Shown here in pieces: positions 23,095-34,793 of a stretch of DNA of 64,000 nucleotides. The notes beneath the pieces were generated by a model, which saw only the letters and a list, made by a program, of their open reading frames with translations, searched no databases and was not told where the DNA came from. Source of the DNA: Ipomoea triloba (taxonomy: Eukaryota; Streptophyta; Magnoliopsida; Solanales; Convolvulaceae); assembly GCF_003576645.1 (NCBI RefSeq), contig NC_044916.1, positions 6,268,083 to 6,332,082 of the forward strand, written 5' to 3'. Position numbers and translations under genes: made by a program. Every line of letters begins with the position of its first letter. Positions within the stretch are counted from its first letter, which is position 1.

Positions 23095-23450
23095 ATTTGA
23101 AAGAGATTTACATATATTATCTTTGATTTGTACGGTATACAAGAAAAACACATGTGAAGGTCATTGAGAGTTACTTGTTAACATGGCTTAGGTATAGTTG
23201 ATTGTCACGAATATACAATTCTCAAGTGATGAACAAATTATAGTTGACAAATTAATATTATCACTTCTAGTCTTTTAACAAAATGAAAGAGACTTGCATA
23301 TATCATCTTCGATTTGTACGGTATATATTAAAAATATTTTTTTATTGTAGATGATGCATCTTTAGTTAGATTAAAATAAATGTTAAGGCCATTAAAAGTT
23401 AACGACATCCTAACATGGCTTAGGCATGGTTGATTGTGAACATTTAACTT
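23095..23450. repeat. Diverged direct repeat, spacing about 190 bp
   Basis: GATTTGTACGGTATA occurs at about 23127 and 23310. AACATGGCTTAGG(T/C)AT(A/G)G and TTGATTGT follow each at similar distances (about 23180 and 23411). This indicates an old tandem duplication. Confidence 0.6.
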
Positions 23451-24039
23451 ATAGTTAATGAAGCTATTCAAATAAATAAATGAAGTCCAAGAATGTGTAG
23501 TACAAGCAGAAATATAAGGAGCAGTACGGCAAAAATGTGCCATAGCTCGCAAATTGGCAATACATTATTACCTAATAAAGTTTAACATTATCATAAATTA
23601 AATAATGACATATAAAATTTGAGGATAAATTTATATGGACAAAAATTTCACCAAAAATTTTCATCATTTGACGTGAGAATAAAACTCTTTTTATTCATTG
23701 ATTATTATAAATTGGTTGACCTCTACCTCATGTTAAAAAGGCAATCTAGTTATTAATCAAACACGAATCATATATTGTCACATCAAATAATGAATGATTT
23801 TGGTAAAGTATTTGATCCTTAATACCTTAATTCATAATTTAAATACAGACATTAATTATTGAAGTTATGTGATATAAATTGAATCAACTTTTGATATTTT
23901 CAACATTGTTATATCCATTAGTTATTTAGTTTTAAGGACTTTATGTGGTCCTTGAGTTAGTTAAAATAAGTTAAGTCTTGATATGGGCAATTGTACTTTA
24001 CAATACATTTATTTAATTGTTCAAATGATGAAATCGAAA

Positions 24040-24263
24040 AAAAAAAAAAAAAAGACTTTTGGAAGTCAAATTTTTTGGATTTTTGGGTGTTTGTGTACTC
24101 AATGAATATGAAGTTAAAAGAAAATATTCGTTCTGAACAAAAGAAAAAGAGACTCAATTTGACAAAAATTGACTTCCTAGCTAGTTTTTTAATCGGAAGA
24201 CATTTTCTAGATTTTTTATTTTCTCTCTCTCTTCCCTCCCTTCTTTCTAAAGTTAGTTTTTGG

Positions 24264-24306
<43 letters not shown>

Positions 24307-24570
24307 CCACAATCTCCCCCACATGCACCACAACACAATCACAACATGACACCACCACCACCACTACTATCCCACGACGACCACCACCAACAACACCAAT
24401 ACCGTACCACTACCACACCACCACGACCACTACCACTTCCACTGTCACCAATACCACCACCACAAATACCACCGCCACCACCATTACCACCACAAACACC
24501 AACACCACTACAACCACCACCATCACCGCATATTATTATTATTATTATAACAAATAATATATTCATTTTC
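24040..24570. repeat. Compound microsatellite: (TTA)n followed by imperfect (ACC)n
   Basis: A (TTA)n tract at about 24266-24301 runs into about 230 bases of almost G-free, ACC/CCA-rich sequence, then a second (TTA)n tract at about 24530-24548. The long open frames in several phases here (TTTTT- or PPPP-rich) arise from the repeat and are not genes. The minus strand is a run of GGT/GGN triplets. Confidence 0.9.
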
Positions 24571-24589
24571 AGGAAAGAACCAAATAGAA

Positions 24590-24750
24590 AAAAAATACAA
24601 TTTCTTAACTTTCAGCCAAACATAAAAAGATAGTTTTTTTACATTCAACCAAACACAAGAAAATTAAAACATTTTTCAGAAAATGAGTTATTTTCTGAAA
24701 ATCATTTTCCGAAAAACATTTTTCAAGTTTCCAAACTGACCCTAATGGAG
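24590..24750. repeat. Small element-like inverted sequence (AACATTTTTC type)
   Basis: GAAAATCATTTTCCGAAAAACATTTTTC with CTTGAAAAATG-type inverted pieces resembles termini of hAT-like MITEs common in plants. No target-site duplication was resolved. Confidence 0.25.
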
Positions 24751-25805
24751 ATTGAATAAATTTAAAATACCCCGGTATATTATTCTAGTGGATGCCCCCA
24801 TATATGTTGGATGAGAAGGCTTACTTAGGACTTGCTTTCAGTAGTATGGTCAAGGTTTGATTCTTGCTATGAACATTGAGAACTTAAGCTTGGGTTTGAC
24901 TCATTTTGTGTAGAAGTGTGCAATTAGATGAAAGTTGTGAAATTAATTTGGTTGATAAGAAATTTTCTAAAAACACATATATAGGTGATAGTTTAGGTTA
25001 TAGATTTAAAAAAAAAATTGTAAATATAATTTTTATGAGAATTGTTTACATTAAAATTGAACAAAATTTACATTGTTTATATTACTCTATGTTTTTTAAA
25101 TATGATAATTAAAGATTATTATTTTAAGAAGTTGTGATGGTAATTTGAATTTAAAAAATTAAATTATTTTTATTAATATTTTAATGAAAAATAATTATAT
25201 ATACTCCTAATTTATTTGCTTACAATTTTTTCCTCCTGATTTGATATCATTTGATTGGTTTAATTCTTTTTAATTAGTGGTTAATTAGTATATTTGATTG
25301 AGAGTCCCACTAGGAGAGAAAATGTGGGAGAAGAAATTTAAGAGGGTGAGAAGTAATTTTTATTTTTTAAAAAAATAAAAGACGTGAATTTTTACACGTT
25401 GCGGCAATGGTGACGAATGCGCATTGGTGTGAAAGAAAAAGGGTTAGGGATCCAATTAATGAGAGAAAATGAGATGCAACCACTTGTGAATGTCCGCACC
25501 TAAAGCCGGACTGCTAAGTCAACAAATAAAACGTGTCATGCATTACGTAGAGGTGGGTCCCCCTTAATTCAACGCCACCTAACTCACCCTGTCCCACTCC
25601 TTCGCTACGATATGATCTTCCGTCTACATCGCAAATCCAACACTTTTCAAAAAAATCAATATTTATCCAGTTTCCTAATTATTTATGCCTCATTTTAATA
25701 GATTCGAGAGCATCATTATATAATTTAATTTAATTTTAAAAAATTTATGTATAAAACTTTTAGGAGGATAAAAAATTTCACCATTTAAGATGATAATATA
25801 AATAG

Positions 25806-26075
25806 TTTCAAGTTGGCATAGTTGGTTCGCCATATGATTTTAAGGACATGATTGAAGGCTGAAGTGTAAGAGTTTGAATCTTACTGGAAATATGTATGGA
25901 AAAAAGTCCAACGATACTAGAAAGTCTGGATTAGATCACCCGTGAGCACATGAAGACTAGGATATAATCGTTGAGCTGATTGTGCGGCTCGCGATTTACC
26001 TTTATAGTGGTTCTAGGAACGGGATCCTACGGGTTTAAGATTAGTCCGGCGAAGTTAAGATCATCTAAGTTTAAA
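25806..26075 (+). mobile_element. SINE-like repeat, second family
   Basis: AGTTGGCATAGTTGGTTCGCC at the start resembles a tRNA-derived box A. GAGTTTGAATCTTACTGG about 60 bases later resembles box B. A longer unique body follows, ending in an A-rich tract. No target duplication was confirmed. Confidence 0.4.
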
Positions 26076-26904
26076 AAAAACAAAATTATTAGTTTCAAAG
26101 TTTTGATGTGGAGGAAATCTTAGAATAATTTTGGACATTGTCCTGGGAATCCAGGGATGGACTAATTTTTGAGTTTAAGGTTTATACACAATTAAACAAT
26201 GGGATTGAGATGTACGATGAAAATATTTTTCTTAGCCGGCACTCCATGATATAATGTCCTATCCACTTAAATTATGTTTAGTACAACTAATTAATAAACT
26301 AGTTGTATTCAAAAAAAAATTAATAAACTAGTTGTGACTTATTTTTAACTGATATAAGCTTCCTGAATATAATGAATTTTGAATGTTTAGTAATCGTTCA
26401 TTGGTTTTTAAATATAAAATGATTTGCAAGGGTATGTTTATATTTTGTTGTAATTTAAAGGTATATCATAATATATTTTCCATTTTATTTATGAAATTTA
26501 ATAACATGATCATGAAAATAGGAAATAAGATAAAGTCAAAAAATTATCTAAGAAAGAGTAAACTTTATTATCAAGCCACATGTTAAATTTTATGATTCAA
26601 GGAAAAGGCATGAGATGGAATATGTCTATTCCATTGTTTGTTAATACATTTTATTCCCAAGAACATTGTCAGGGAATGAGCTATTCCTTTAATTTTGTAA
26701 GGGGAGTAGGAATTCCAGGACACTTCTGGTATTAGGTTATTCTTAAGCTTAAATTTGTTATTTTTTATTTTATCGCAATTAGACCTATAATTGTTTATCT
26801 TTTTTTTTCTCCCTATCGCAAAACTCCTCTATCACCTGTATGATACTGGTATGTCTCTCAAGTTCAAGCTCATCAACCTTAGCTTCACAATATATTTTCC
26901 TAAA

Positions 26905-26935
<31 letters not shown>

Positions 26936-27374
26936 GAATCATCCATCTAGGAGATTTTAATGGATCAAATTTTTCATGATTTTTGAATTTTTGTTTTCTT
27001 AATTAATTTACAGAGGTGAAATTGTAATTGTGTGTATATTTAAATTGCATTAATTTTTAATGTATATCTTTTGCTTGACTATAGAAGTTTTAATTATGGT
27101 AGAATTATAATTTGTCTAGTAGGAATATAAGATTTTGACGTTGCAAGGATGTACACAAACAGTCACTGCACGTGAGTGCACACGAAGAACAACAACGGAA
27201 CACATATTCAAACACAAAAAACATGTATAGTAATTGTGGCATTGTTTAATAAATGGTGAATCCGTTATTTTTAGCGTTTTGACTTAATCAAAACACAAAA
27301 ACATGTATAGTAATTTAACGTTTTGGAGCAATAATTTGGTCCAAACTGTAGAAACTCCAAATTACATTTTTTTA

Positions 27375-27535
27375 CTAGCTCACCACTTAAGCATGAGGTT
27401 GGGGTTCGATTCCCACCCATGTGAATGGAGCAAATCATTTGGCCAGTCCCCTATCACTTAGCGTGCTGACCGTTGGGGTGGAAAATTAGTCTTCTGGCTG
27501 TCGACTGAAGGGATACCTTTAACCCAAAAAAAATA
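27375..27535 (+). mobile_element. tRNA-derived SINE, third family
   Basis: AGCTCACCACTTAAGCATGAGG is followed by a near-perfect box B, GGGGTTCGATTCCCACCC. The element ends in CCTTTAACCCAAAAAAAATAAAAA. Its layout matches the copy at 49082. Confidence 0.6.
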
Positions 27536-28031
27536 AAAATAAAAAATCACTAATTGAGTAATTGCTAACCGTCAAATTAAACAAGCTCTTAACTGGATTA
27601 AACATTGGGTTCAATCCGTCCGTTACAAACACGAGTGTATTGTATTTATGATTTAATTGGATTGAGTAAAGTGGGTTGATTATCATCCGGAAGGTTCTCT
27701 CATAAAGAGCCTTAATTGACCGATCCGAGTGGATACCTACCGCGTTCCTGGGGTTGCACCTTCCGCTACGCCTACGGTATTTATGTCAAAGTCAATGGGG
27801 ACGAAGTCATCCATCTCCGTAATTAAAGAAGCGGCTGCACCACATTATACGGAAAGTGATCAATTTTTATGCCACTAACAATGGGGACAAATCATCATTA
27901 ACTTTCTATATGCTAAAGATTCAACCTCATTTCTTCAGCCAACTTGAGATTTAGAGATCTTCTTTCTCTGTCAAAATTCTTTATTATTGTGAAGTTTATT
28001 CATCAAAATTAATGTTTTTTCTATTTTTTTT

Positions 28032-28135
28032 ATATTACTGACTCTGTTACAATGTAGTATTAACCCACTCCCATTAGTCATGTGAGGTGTAAATCAAGAC
28101 ATCGGGTGCCACTAGACCACAAGGTCCTTGGCAAT
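28032..28135 (-). mobile_element. Partial SINE of the CCTTGTGGTC family
   Basis: On the minus strand it reads GACCTTGTGGTCTAGTGGCA, then jumps to the family 3' end (ACATTGTAACAGAGTCAGTA). It is internally deleted relative to the copy at 16371. Confidence 0.65.
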
Positions 28136-28653
28136 TTTTTTTTCTAATTTAGTTATTATTATTATTATTATTATTATTATTTGTTAGTATTTTAGTAACT
28201 TATATTTTTTTTCTAATATAGATATATACATGTGCGAATCCAGAGAAGGCAATGGGGCAGTTGTCTTCCCCCACCCTCACCCCCTTATGTGTATAGTACG
28301 GGTCACACTTGTATAAGATCGTCTCATAGATTCTTATTTGTGAGACGGGTCGGATCGGGTCGAAACAATATACAAACCCCATATATAGCCCTTATGTGTG
28401 TGTATATATATAATATATTTTTAGCACTATTGCAAAAATTCCAACCTAGGCGCTAGGCGCTCCTAAACTGAGGAGAATTGCTCCCTAGGAGGCCGCCTAG
28501 CGCCTAACTCGGCTGATTATGCCAAGTTGGCGACCGACTGGGCCGAATTTGGCCGAGTTAACTCGCCCAACTCGGCAGAGTTAGCCGAGTTAACTCAAGT
28601 GACTTGGCCTTGTTAATTTTATTATTATATTTATATATATTTAAATTTATTTA

Positions 28654-31600
28654 TCTATATATATATATATAATAATAGAAGTGCCTGAAACTTTTTTCCC
28701 CCCAAACTCTCAGGAGCATTTTTGTAATATCAAATATTTGGATAAAAAAATTATTTAAAATTAAAATTAATTACACTTTCTTTTGATAACCTTTTGCTTT
28801 ACAATTTGTGCTATATATATCACCATACTCTCCCTTTCTTGTCTCACAATTATTATATTCTAATAAGTCACTAAAACAAACTTAAAACAGATCTCAGCCT
28901 CCCTATCTTTCGTTTCTCCCCTCTATCTCTCACCTTCCAGATTTGATCTCACCACATAAAAATACAATGAAGAAGAAAGTCCGGAGGCGCAATCGTTCCA
29001 CCATCGAAGAAGAAGAATAAACCAGATTTGCTCTCACGCCGTTGTTCCAGATCTGATCTCACCGCTACACGGTTGCCATTACACAAAGAAGAAGAAGAAA
29101 GCTCAATCGCCGTTCTCGAGAAGTATGTTTGTTGCATACATTTCTTTTCCAACCAAGCATCCTCTTCACCAAATCCACATACATACATTTTTTTTTTTTT
29201 TTTTTTTTTTACGAATTTAGTCAGATAGATTGTTTTTCGCTCATCAACAAGGTAAGATTTCAAGATTAATTACATTCATGTGTTTTATATATTGAAAAAT
29301 TAAATTTTAAAATCTAAATCCTTTTTTATTTTTTAAAATCTTTGAAAGTTTATTATTTATCATTCGGGACCATAATGTGTCAGTGTGTCACATGTTGAAG
29401 TAAATAATAAAATTAAAGATACTAATACAAAAATAATATATTAATCTTTAACTATGTAACTTTTACCAATGAAGATTGAAGTTGTAGAAGTTTAAGAAAT
29501 TATTTTTTTTGTTAATTGAGAAATTAATTATAGTAAAGCTAATAATGGTCAGATTAGTATACTAATAATTATTATTCTAATTACGCTAATAATTTTTCAT
29601 ATTACTATTTACTATACAATTATTAGTATTCATATGGTAATTAATAGGTTGTTTTCATATATGGTAAATAAGTTAATAAATAGACAAATTACTATACATA
29701 TATTACTAATTAAATCATTTTCTTACCCTTTATTAGGTTGTCCGTAAAATAAAAATTTGACATATTAATATTCGAAATGACTGTACTATAATAATATTAA
29801 GAAATAAGGTATTAAAGAATTAATTTTAATTAATCAAATAATGATCCAGACTATACAACAAATATCATTACACCATTTCACACTTTTTAATAGGTTGTTT
29901 TTAAATATGGTAATTAAGTCAATAATGAGACAAATTACTATACATATATTACTAATTAATCAAATAATGATCCAGACTCATATATAGTTATATACTAAAC
30001 TCACGAAACTTACTATTTATTGTTTACCTCATTCTAGAACGATATATAGATACATACTCATATACTTACATATTTTCAGTACTACTGACTCTGTTACAAT
30101 GTAGTATCTCATAGCTACTTTCGTATACTTACATATTTTAATTGAAAAGGAATTTGACTTTAGAAACAAAAATGAGAAGTTGGATATTACTTAAGATTTT
30201 ACCATGTAATAAACTCTAAATAATTGTGCTAAACTAACAAGTTAAGATTTCAAGATTAATCACATTCATCTGTTTTATTGAAAAATTAACTTTTAAAATC
30301 TAAATCCTTTTTTATTTTTTAAAATCTTTGAAAGTTTATTTATCATTCGAGGCAATCATGTGTCACTGTGTCACATGTTGAAGTAAAAAATAAAAAATGT
30401 AACTTCACAAACACAAAAAGCTTTAAAAATAAAGATTTAATGAACTGTGAGCACCGGAGAGACTCCTTCTGCGACAATTATATTTGTCAAATAAATTTAA
30501 AATAAATTAAATTAAAAAATTCACACAATTAATTAATAAATTTATAAAAATAAAAAGATACATACAATTAATTAATTAATTTTATTTACAATTATAATTA
30601 TTATAATTAAAAAATTAAATTAAGAAATTAATTGTAATAATTGTCCAGACTTCATATTAATACACTAATAATTATTATTCTATACAGATATTTCTATTTT
30701 TCAAAATTAAGTAATTAATTAAATAGACTTTAGTATAATTAAGGAATTATTATTTTGCTAAAATTAATGAATTAATTGTAGTAAAGCTAATAATGATCAT
30801 ATTATTACACTAACAATTATTATTCAAATTAAGGTAATAATTATCATAATACTATACAATTATTACTATTTTATGAAATTAAAGAATTAGTTGAATAAAT
30901 TTTAGTAAAATTAAGAAATTATTATTTTGCTAATTGAGATATTAATTATAGTAAAGCTATAACTACGCTAATAATTATTAATATTACTATACAATTATTA
31001 GTATTCATATGGTAATTAATAGGCTGTTTTTATATATGGTAATTAAGTTAATAATTAGACAAATTGCTATACATATAATACTAATTAAGTCATTTTCTCA
31101 CCATTTATTAGGCTGTCCGCAAAATAAAAATTTTGACATATTAATATTCGAAATGATTGTACTATAATAATATTAAGAAATAAGGTATTAAGGAATTAAT
31201 TTTAATTAGTCAAATATTGATCCAGACTATAAAAAAAATACCATTACACTATTTCGCACCTTTTAATAGGTTGTTTTTAAATATGGCAATTAAGTTAATA
31301 ATGAGACAAATTACTATACATATATTACTAATTATAATCAAATAAAGATCCAAACTTCATATTAGTGTATACAGAAATTATTATTTTTATAATAATTACA
31401 ATTAAATTATTTCCAACTTTTCCCATATTTATTTTAGTAATAATATAATTACATAAATCATATTACATATTAAAATTTTCAAGATAATTGCAGACCAACA
31501 AGTTATATATTATTCAATTAATTGAGTGATACTTTTGCACTAATCTTATAATCAAATAAATGTAGACATCTAAATATTAAAATTGTTCATAGTTTCATCT

Positions 31601-31657
31601 TTAATTTTATTATTTAAAAATATAATAAATCCGTGCATCGCACGGGTAACTTACTAG
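28654..31657 (+). mobile_element. Non-autonomous Helitron, about 3.0 kb
   Basis: It begins with 5' TC (TCTATATATATATAT then AATAATAGAAGTGCC) and ends in CTAG (31654-31657). Nine bases before the end is the hairpin CCGTGC-ATC-GCACGG (31631-31645). The flanks are A on the left (28653) and T on the right (31658), as expected for Helitron insertion between A and T. There is no Rep or helicase coding capacity. The interior holds a promoter/5'-UTR-like segment (about 28860-29110: CCTCCCTATC, then GAAGAAGAAG-type sequence), which may be captured host DNA, and diverged direct repeats about 1 and 1.4 kb apart. Confidence 0.7.
29260..31370. repeat. Internal direct repeats of the Helitron
   Basis: A segment of about 140 bp (TCTAAATCCTTTTTTATTTT through TGTGTCACATGTTGAAGTAA) at 29262-29410 recurs at 30253-30395. 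A segment of about 250 bp (GACATATTAATATTCGAAAT through ACTATACATATATTACTAAT) at about 29733-29960 recurs at about 31108-31340. They differ by scattered substitutions, so the duplication predates recent activity. Confidence 0.75.
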
Positions 31658-32074
31658 TTTATATGAGTAAGAGAAGTTATATATATATATATATATATAT
31701 ATAATATGACATACACCCACACACATAAATTAATTTTTTATTTTTATAGGTCGCCGTCTAGGCGCTGCCTAGACCGCGTAGGCGCTAGGCGCTAATCGAC
31801 TAACGCCTAGCACCTACTGCAATCATGATTTTTTAGATATAAGTGTATGAAAACAGATATATGTAAATAATTGATTAGTTGGTTGAGTTAGTTGATACGC
31901 GTTATTAGTCATGAAAAGGGGAGGGTTTGAATCTTGAGAGCCGTAGGCTTTCATTCCTTCCTATAGCTTCTTGCCTTCTTCAAAGCTTTTTATAGTGTTT
32001 CATTTTTTAAACTACATCTTTTGTTTTCGACCCCAGATAAACTTTTCTGGCTCCGCCACTGGTTTGATTATCCC

Positions 32075-32513
32075 TATAATTACAAAACTCATCACCTAAT
32101 TCAAATTAGATGTCATTCCATTGATTTAGCCTCCTCACTCATCTCCCCCCTTTCATCAACTCCCTCATTGCATTGCCTACTTATTTCATCGCTAATCTTA
32201 AGATCAATTGCCTTAATTTTTTGTTTTTGCATTTTTAAAACCTTTATTCCAATTATAGGATTATACATAACCAAACATCAATATTGATAATCATTCCAAT
32301 TCTACTCTACTACCAATTATGCAAAATACTTTCACCAAAATCCGTTTCAAACTTTCAATTACCAAGTATTTGATTCATATGCCGATTCTGATTCACATGT
32401 TGGAACCAATCACACTTCCAGTAATTTCATAACTTGAACCAAACAAGATAATATAACATTACTACACTCATATCACCTAGATAATCTTATATTACTTGAA
32501 CCAAACGCCCCCA
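32075..32513. mobile_element. MITE-like element, same family as 56875-57335
   Basis: ATTGCCTTAATTTTTTGTT, AATATTGATAATCATTCC and ATGCAAAATACTTTCA are shared in order with the element at 56.9-57.3 kb. The right end GAACCAAACGCCCCC corresponds to the GAACCAAACACACTC end there. No coding content. Confidence 0.6.
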
Positions 32514-32519
32514 AAAATT

Positions 32520-33870
32520 ATGTGGTTAAAAATTTTAATTGTTTATATTTTCACTAGCATCCTAATATAATTCAAAGAAAGTTCACAAATATGTTGTGTG
32601 AGAGCAAACTCTTAAAGTGATGAGGGCAATTTTTGCACAGCGAACAAAAGTCTAGCCTATGCTGATCAGTTGAATCACCATGACTTACCCTCACAAACTG
32701 TAGGGTCGGGGTGTTGGAGCATTTGGAGTGGACGTTTCTACCTTTTGTTACAAGAAAGCAAATACTCCGTGGTAGGTTATAGCAACCATATTAATGTCAA
32801 CTTAATTGCACCAAATTCAAAGAAAATTCGCAAATACGGAGTAGTAGATTATAGCAGCACATTAATGCCAACTTAATTACACCGCACAAGTGAAACGATA
32901 AATTTATATTTTAAATTTTCTTATTTTTAACATTTAAACAAAATTCATCATTAAACAAAAATAAAAAATAAAAAATCCTACATCACTATATTCGACGGTG
33001 AAAACATGGGTACACGAGACATTTAATTTAAAAATATTATATTTTTTCTCATAAGTATTACATTTTCTTTTATAAGTATCAAACACTTGCCAGCATTACG
33101 TACTTTTAAAAGAAAAATGAAATATTTTGATGGAAAATTAATACTTTTACATTTTCTTAAATAAATAACAAACACTTTATTCCTACTTAGTATTACATTT
33201 TTCAGTATAAGTATTACATTTTCATATTAACCAACATGACTTACTTCATGAATAAGGATCCGTGGGACGATTCGATACCACTACGAGTGTATGACCCAAT
33301 CTCAAAAAAATGGGAATCACATTATTCACCTCACAAAAATTTATGTTCCACTTACAAATTACTTTACTATATTACTTTTGAACAAAAGTTGCCATTTGGC
33401 ACTAAAAGCGTTAATATTAATGATTGGGTGCGCATACAATATATTTTTTTTAAAAAAATTACGAAAAGTAAGGTGGTCCATAAGAATCACAATATCTGTA
33501 AGGTGCACCCAAGAATCACCAAAATCTGCATTCAGCTGCCACGTACCCTAAAATTATTACGTCTGCTCTAATATAAATCTTATTTATTCTCCCCAACAAT
33601 ATTTGAAGATTTTATTACAAGTGGGGAGATGGAGTCTATTATTAGGAAAAAACCAAAATCAAAAATATAAATTTTAAAAAATTGCCTATTGTTAGAAAAC
33701 AAGAAATCATAATGATACATCATGTTTGGTATGTAGTTACGACACGTAAATATTTAATTAACAATATATAACAATAAAACACTCAAAATACCTTTCATTT
33801 TTAAATATAATTAATTAGTGCGTATCATTTTTTTATTCAAAGTAAAATCAATTAATTTATGAATAATTGT
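32520..33870. other. AT-rich spacer, no gene seen
   Basis: It contains several TAAGTATTACATTTTC-like units (about 33050-33225), which look like a short-period repeat, and one TACGGAGTA 9-mer at 32835. The open frame at 33236-33571 has no resemblance to a known protein and is probably fortuitous. Confidence 0.45.
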
Positions 33871-33979
33871 CAAAGACCTTGTGGTTTAGCGGCATCCGGT
33901 GTCCCGGTTAACACTCGCACATGGATGATGGGAGTGGGTTTGAGCCTCAGTGGATAACAGAGTCAGTAGTACTATTAAA
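33871..33979 (+). mobile_element. SINE copy, CCTTGTGGTC family
   Basis: It starts CAAAGACCTTGTGGTTTAGC, with GGGTTTGAGCCTCAGTGG as a degenerate box B, then an internal deletion to the family 3' end ACAGAGTCAGTAGTACTATT. Confidence 0.7.
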
Positions 33980-33988
33980 AATTAAGTG

Positions 33989-34167
33989 AAAAGTGCAATT
34001 TTCGTCCCCAAATTCTAAGGTAATTGTAGAATTCGTTCATGAGTGTTGGTCAGCTTACTTTTTGTCCCTAAGTTAGGTTACTTAGAGACGAAAAATGAGT
34101 ATGACCAATACATAGGGACGAATTCTATAATTACCTTATAACTTATGGACGAAAATTGTAATTTTGT
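33989..34167. mobile_element. Foldback MITE of about 180 bp
   Basis: The left arm (GCAATTTTCGTCCCC, AAGGTAATTGTAGAATTCGT, TTTTTGTCCC) is the inverted copy of the right arm (GACGAAAAATGAG, GGGACGAATTCTATAATTAC, GGACGAAAATTGTA). The arms cover nearly the whole element, so it can fold into one long hairpin. Confidence 0.8.
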
Positions 34168-34205
34168 TTTTCTTTTTTTTAATGTAATAAATTTCTTTAT
34201 TTATA

Positions 34206-34317
34206 GTTAGAATTAGGGGTGGGCATTTCGGTTCGGTTTATCCGACTCGACCCGAACTAGTAATACAAAATCGAACGGTTTGATTAAAAATCGAACCGAA
34301 TCGAACTTTGTTAGGTT

Positions 34318-34351
<34 letters not shown>

Positions 34352-34793
34352 TAACAATAACAATAATAATAAAGAAGTCAATCTAAGTCCATTGATGCCT
34401 GCTCCGTTGTTTAATTCCTATTCGCACTGGTATCTCTCTTAAATTTTTTTTATTTGATTTCTTTATAGTTTGTTCTTTACTTTTCGCTTTTGTTGTTTGC
34501 TGCACTTATTTTTTACCTCACAATTAGTACTTAGTAGTATCTTTAGACTTTGAATTGCTATTTTGTTATATAATGTTTAGATTTGGGATATAGATAATGT
34601 GATAGTATGTTCGAAAAATTAGAAAGCGTTGAAATTTGGGAACTTATACCGAACCGAATACCGAACCAAATTAAATCCGAACCGAAATCGAAACCGAACT
34701 CTAATGTTAAATTGAATGTTTTAAATTTTTAAAAACCAAAAAATCAAAACCGAAAAAATCGAACCGTGACCTGAAATACCCCCTAGTTAGAAT
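34206..34793. mobile_element. hAT-type MITE with perfect 8-bp target-site duplication
   Basis: The element occupies 34214-34785. It begins TAGGGGTGGGCATTTCGG and its other end, read inversely, is TAGGGGGTATTTCAGG. GTTAGAAT lies on each side (34206-34213, 34786-34793), an exact 8-bp duplication as expected of hAT elements. Subterminal repeats of CGGTTCGG/CCGAACCG type (many copies at both ends) are probable transposase-binding motifs. It is 572 bp long and has no transposase. An (AAT)n microsatellite sits inside at 34320-34372. Confidence 0.88.

Larger units (their letters stand above)
28437..31830. mobile_element. Element with clustered CTAGGCGC motifs at both ends
   Basis: CTAGGCGCTAGGCGC lies at about 28446 with inverted GCCGCCTAGCGCC at about 28491. 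A matching cluster CGTAGGCGCTAGGCGC with inverted AACGCCTAGCACC lies at 31748-31820. Subterminal motif clusters in both orientations are typical of hAT and similar DNA elements. The class is not settled. A Helitron occupies nearly all the interior. Confidence 0.45.
28229..32062. mobile_element. Outer element with CAGTGGCGGA-type end, carrying nested insertions
   Basis: The right border TTCTGGCTCCGCCACTGG (about 32045-32062) is the inverse of a CAGTGGCGGAGCCAGAA terminus, common in plant TEs. The left border GCGAATCCAGAGAAGG (about 28234) looks like a decayed counterpart. Inside lie a (CT)AGGCGC-bordered element and a Helitron. The left boundary is uncertain. Confidence 0.4.

Noticed and set aside
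23957..24633. Several overlapping open frames of 75-188 residues, Thr-, Pro- or Ile-rich
   Set aside because: They are translations of the (TTA)n/(ACC)n compound microsatellite in different phases.
27375..27420. Possible tRNA gene (good box B)
   Set aside because: No cloverleaf can be folded and an A-rich tail follows. It is a tRNA-derived SINE.
28654..28700. Helitron start read as a simple (TA)n microsatellite
   Set aside because: The TC start, AATAATAGAAG sequence and matching CTAG end with a hairpin 3 kb away fit a Helitron better, although the TA run blurs the exact first base.
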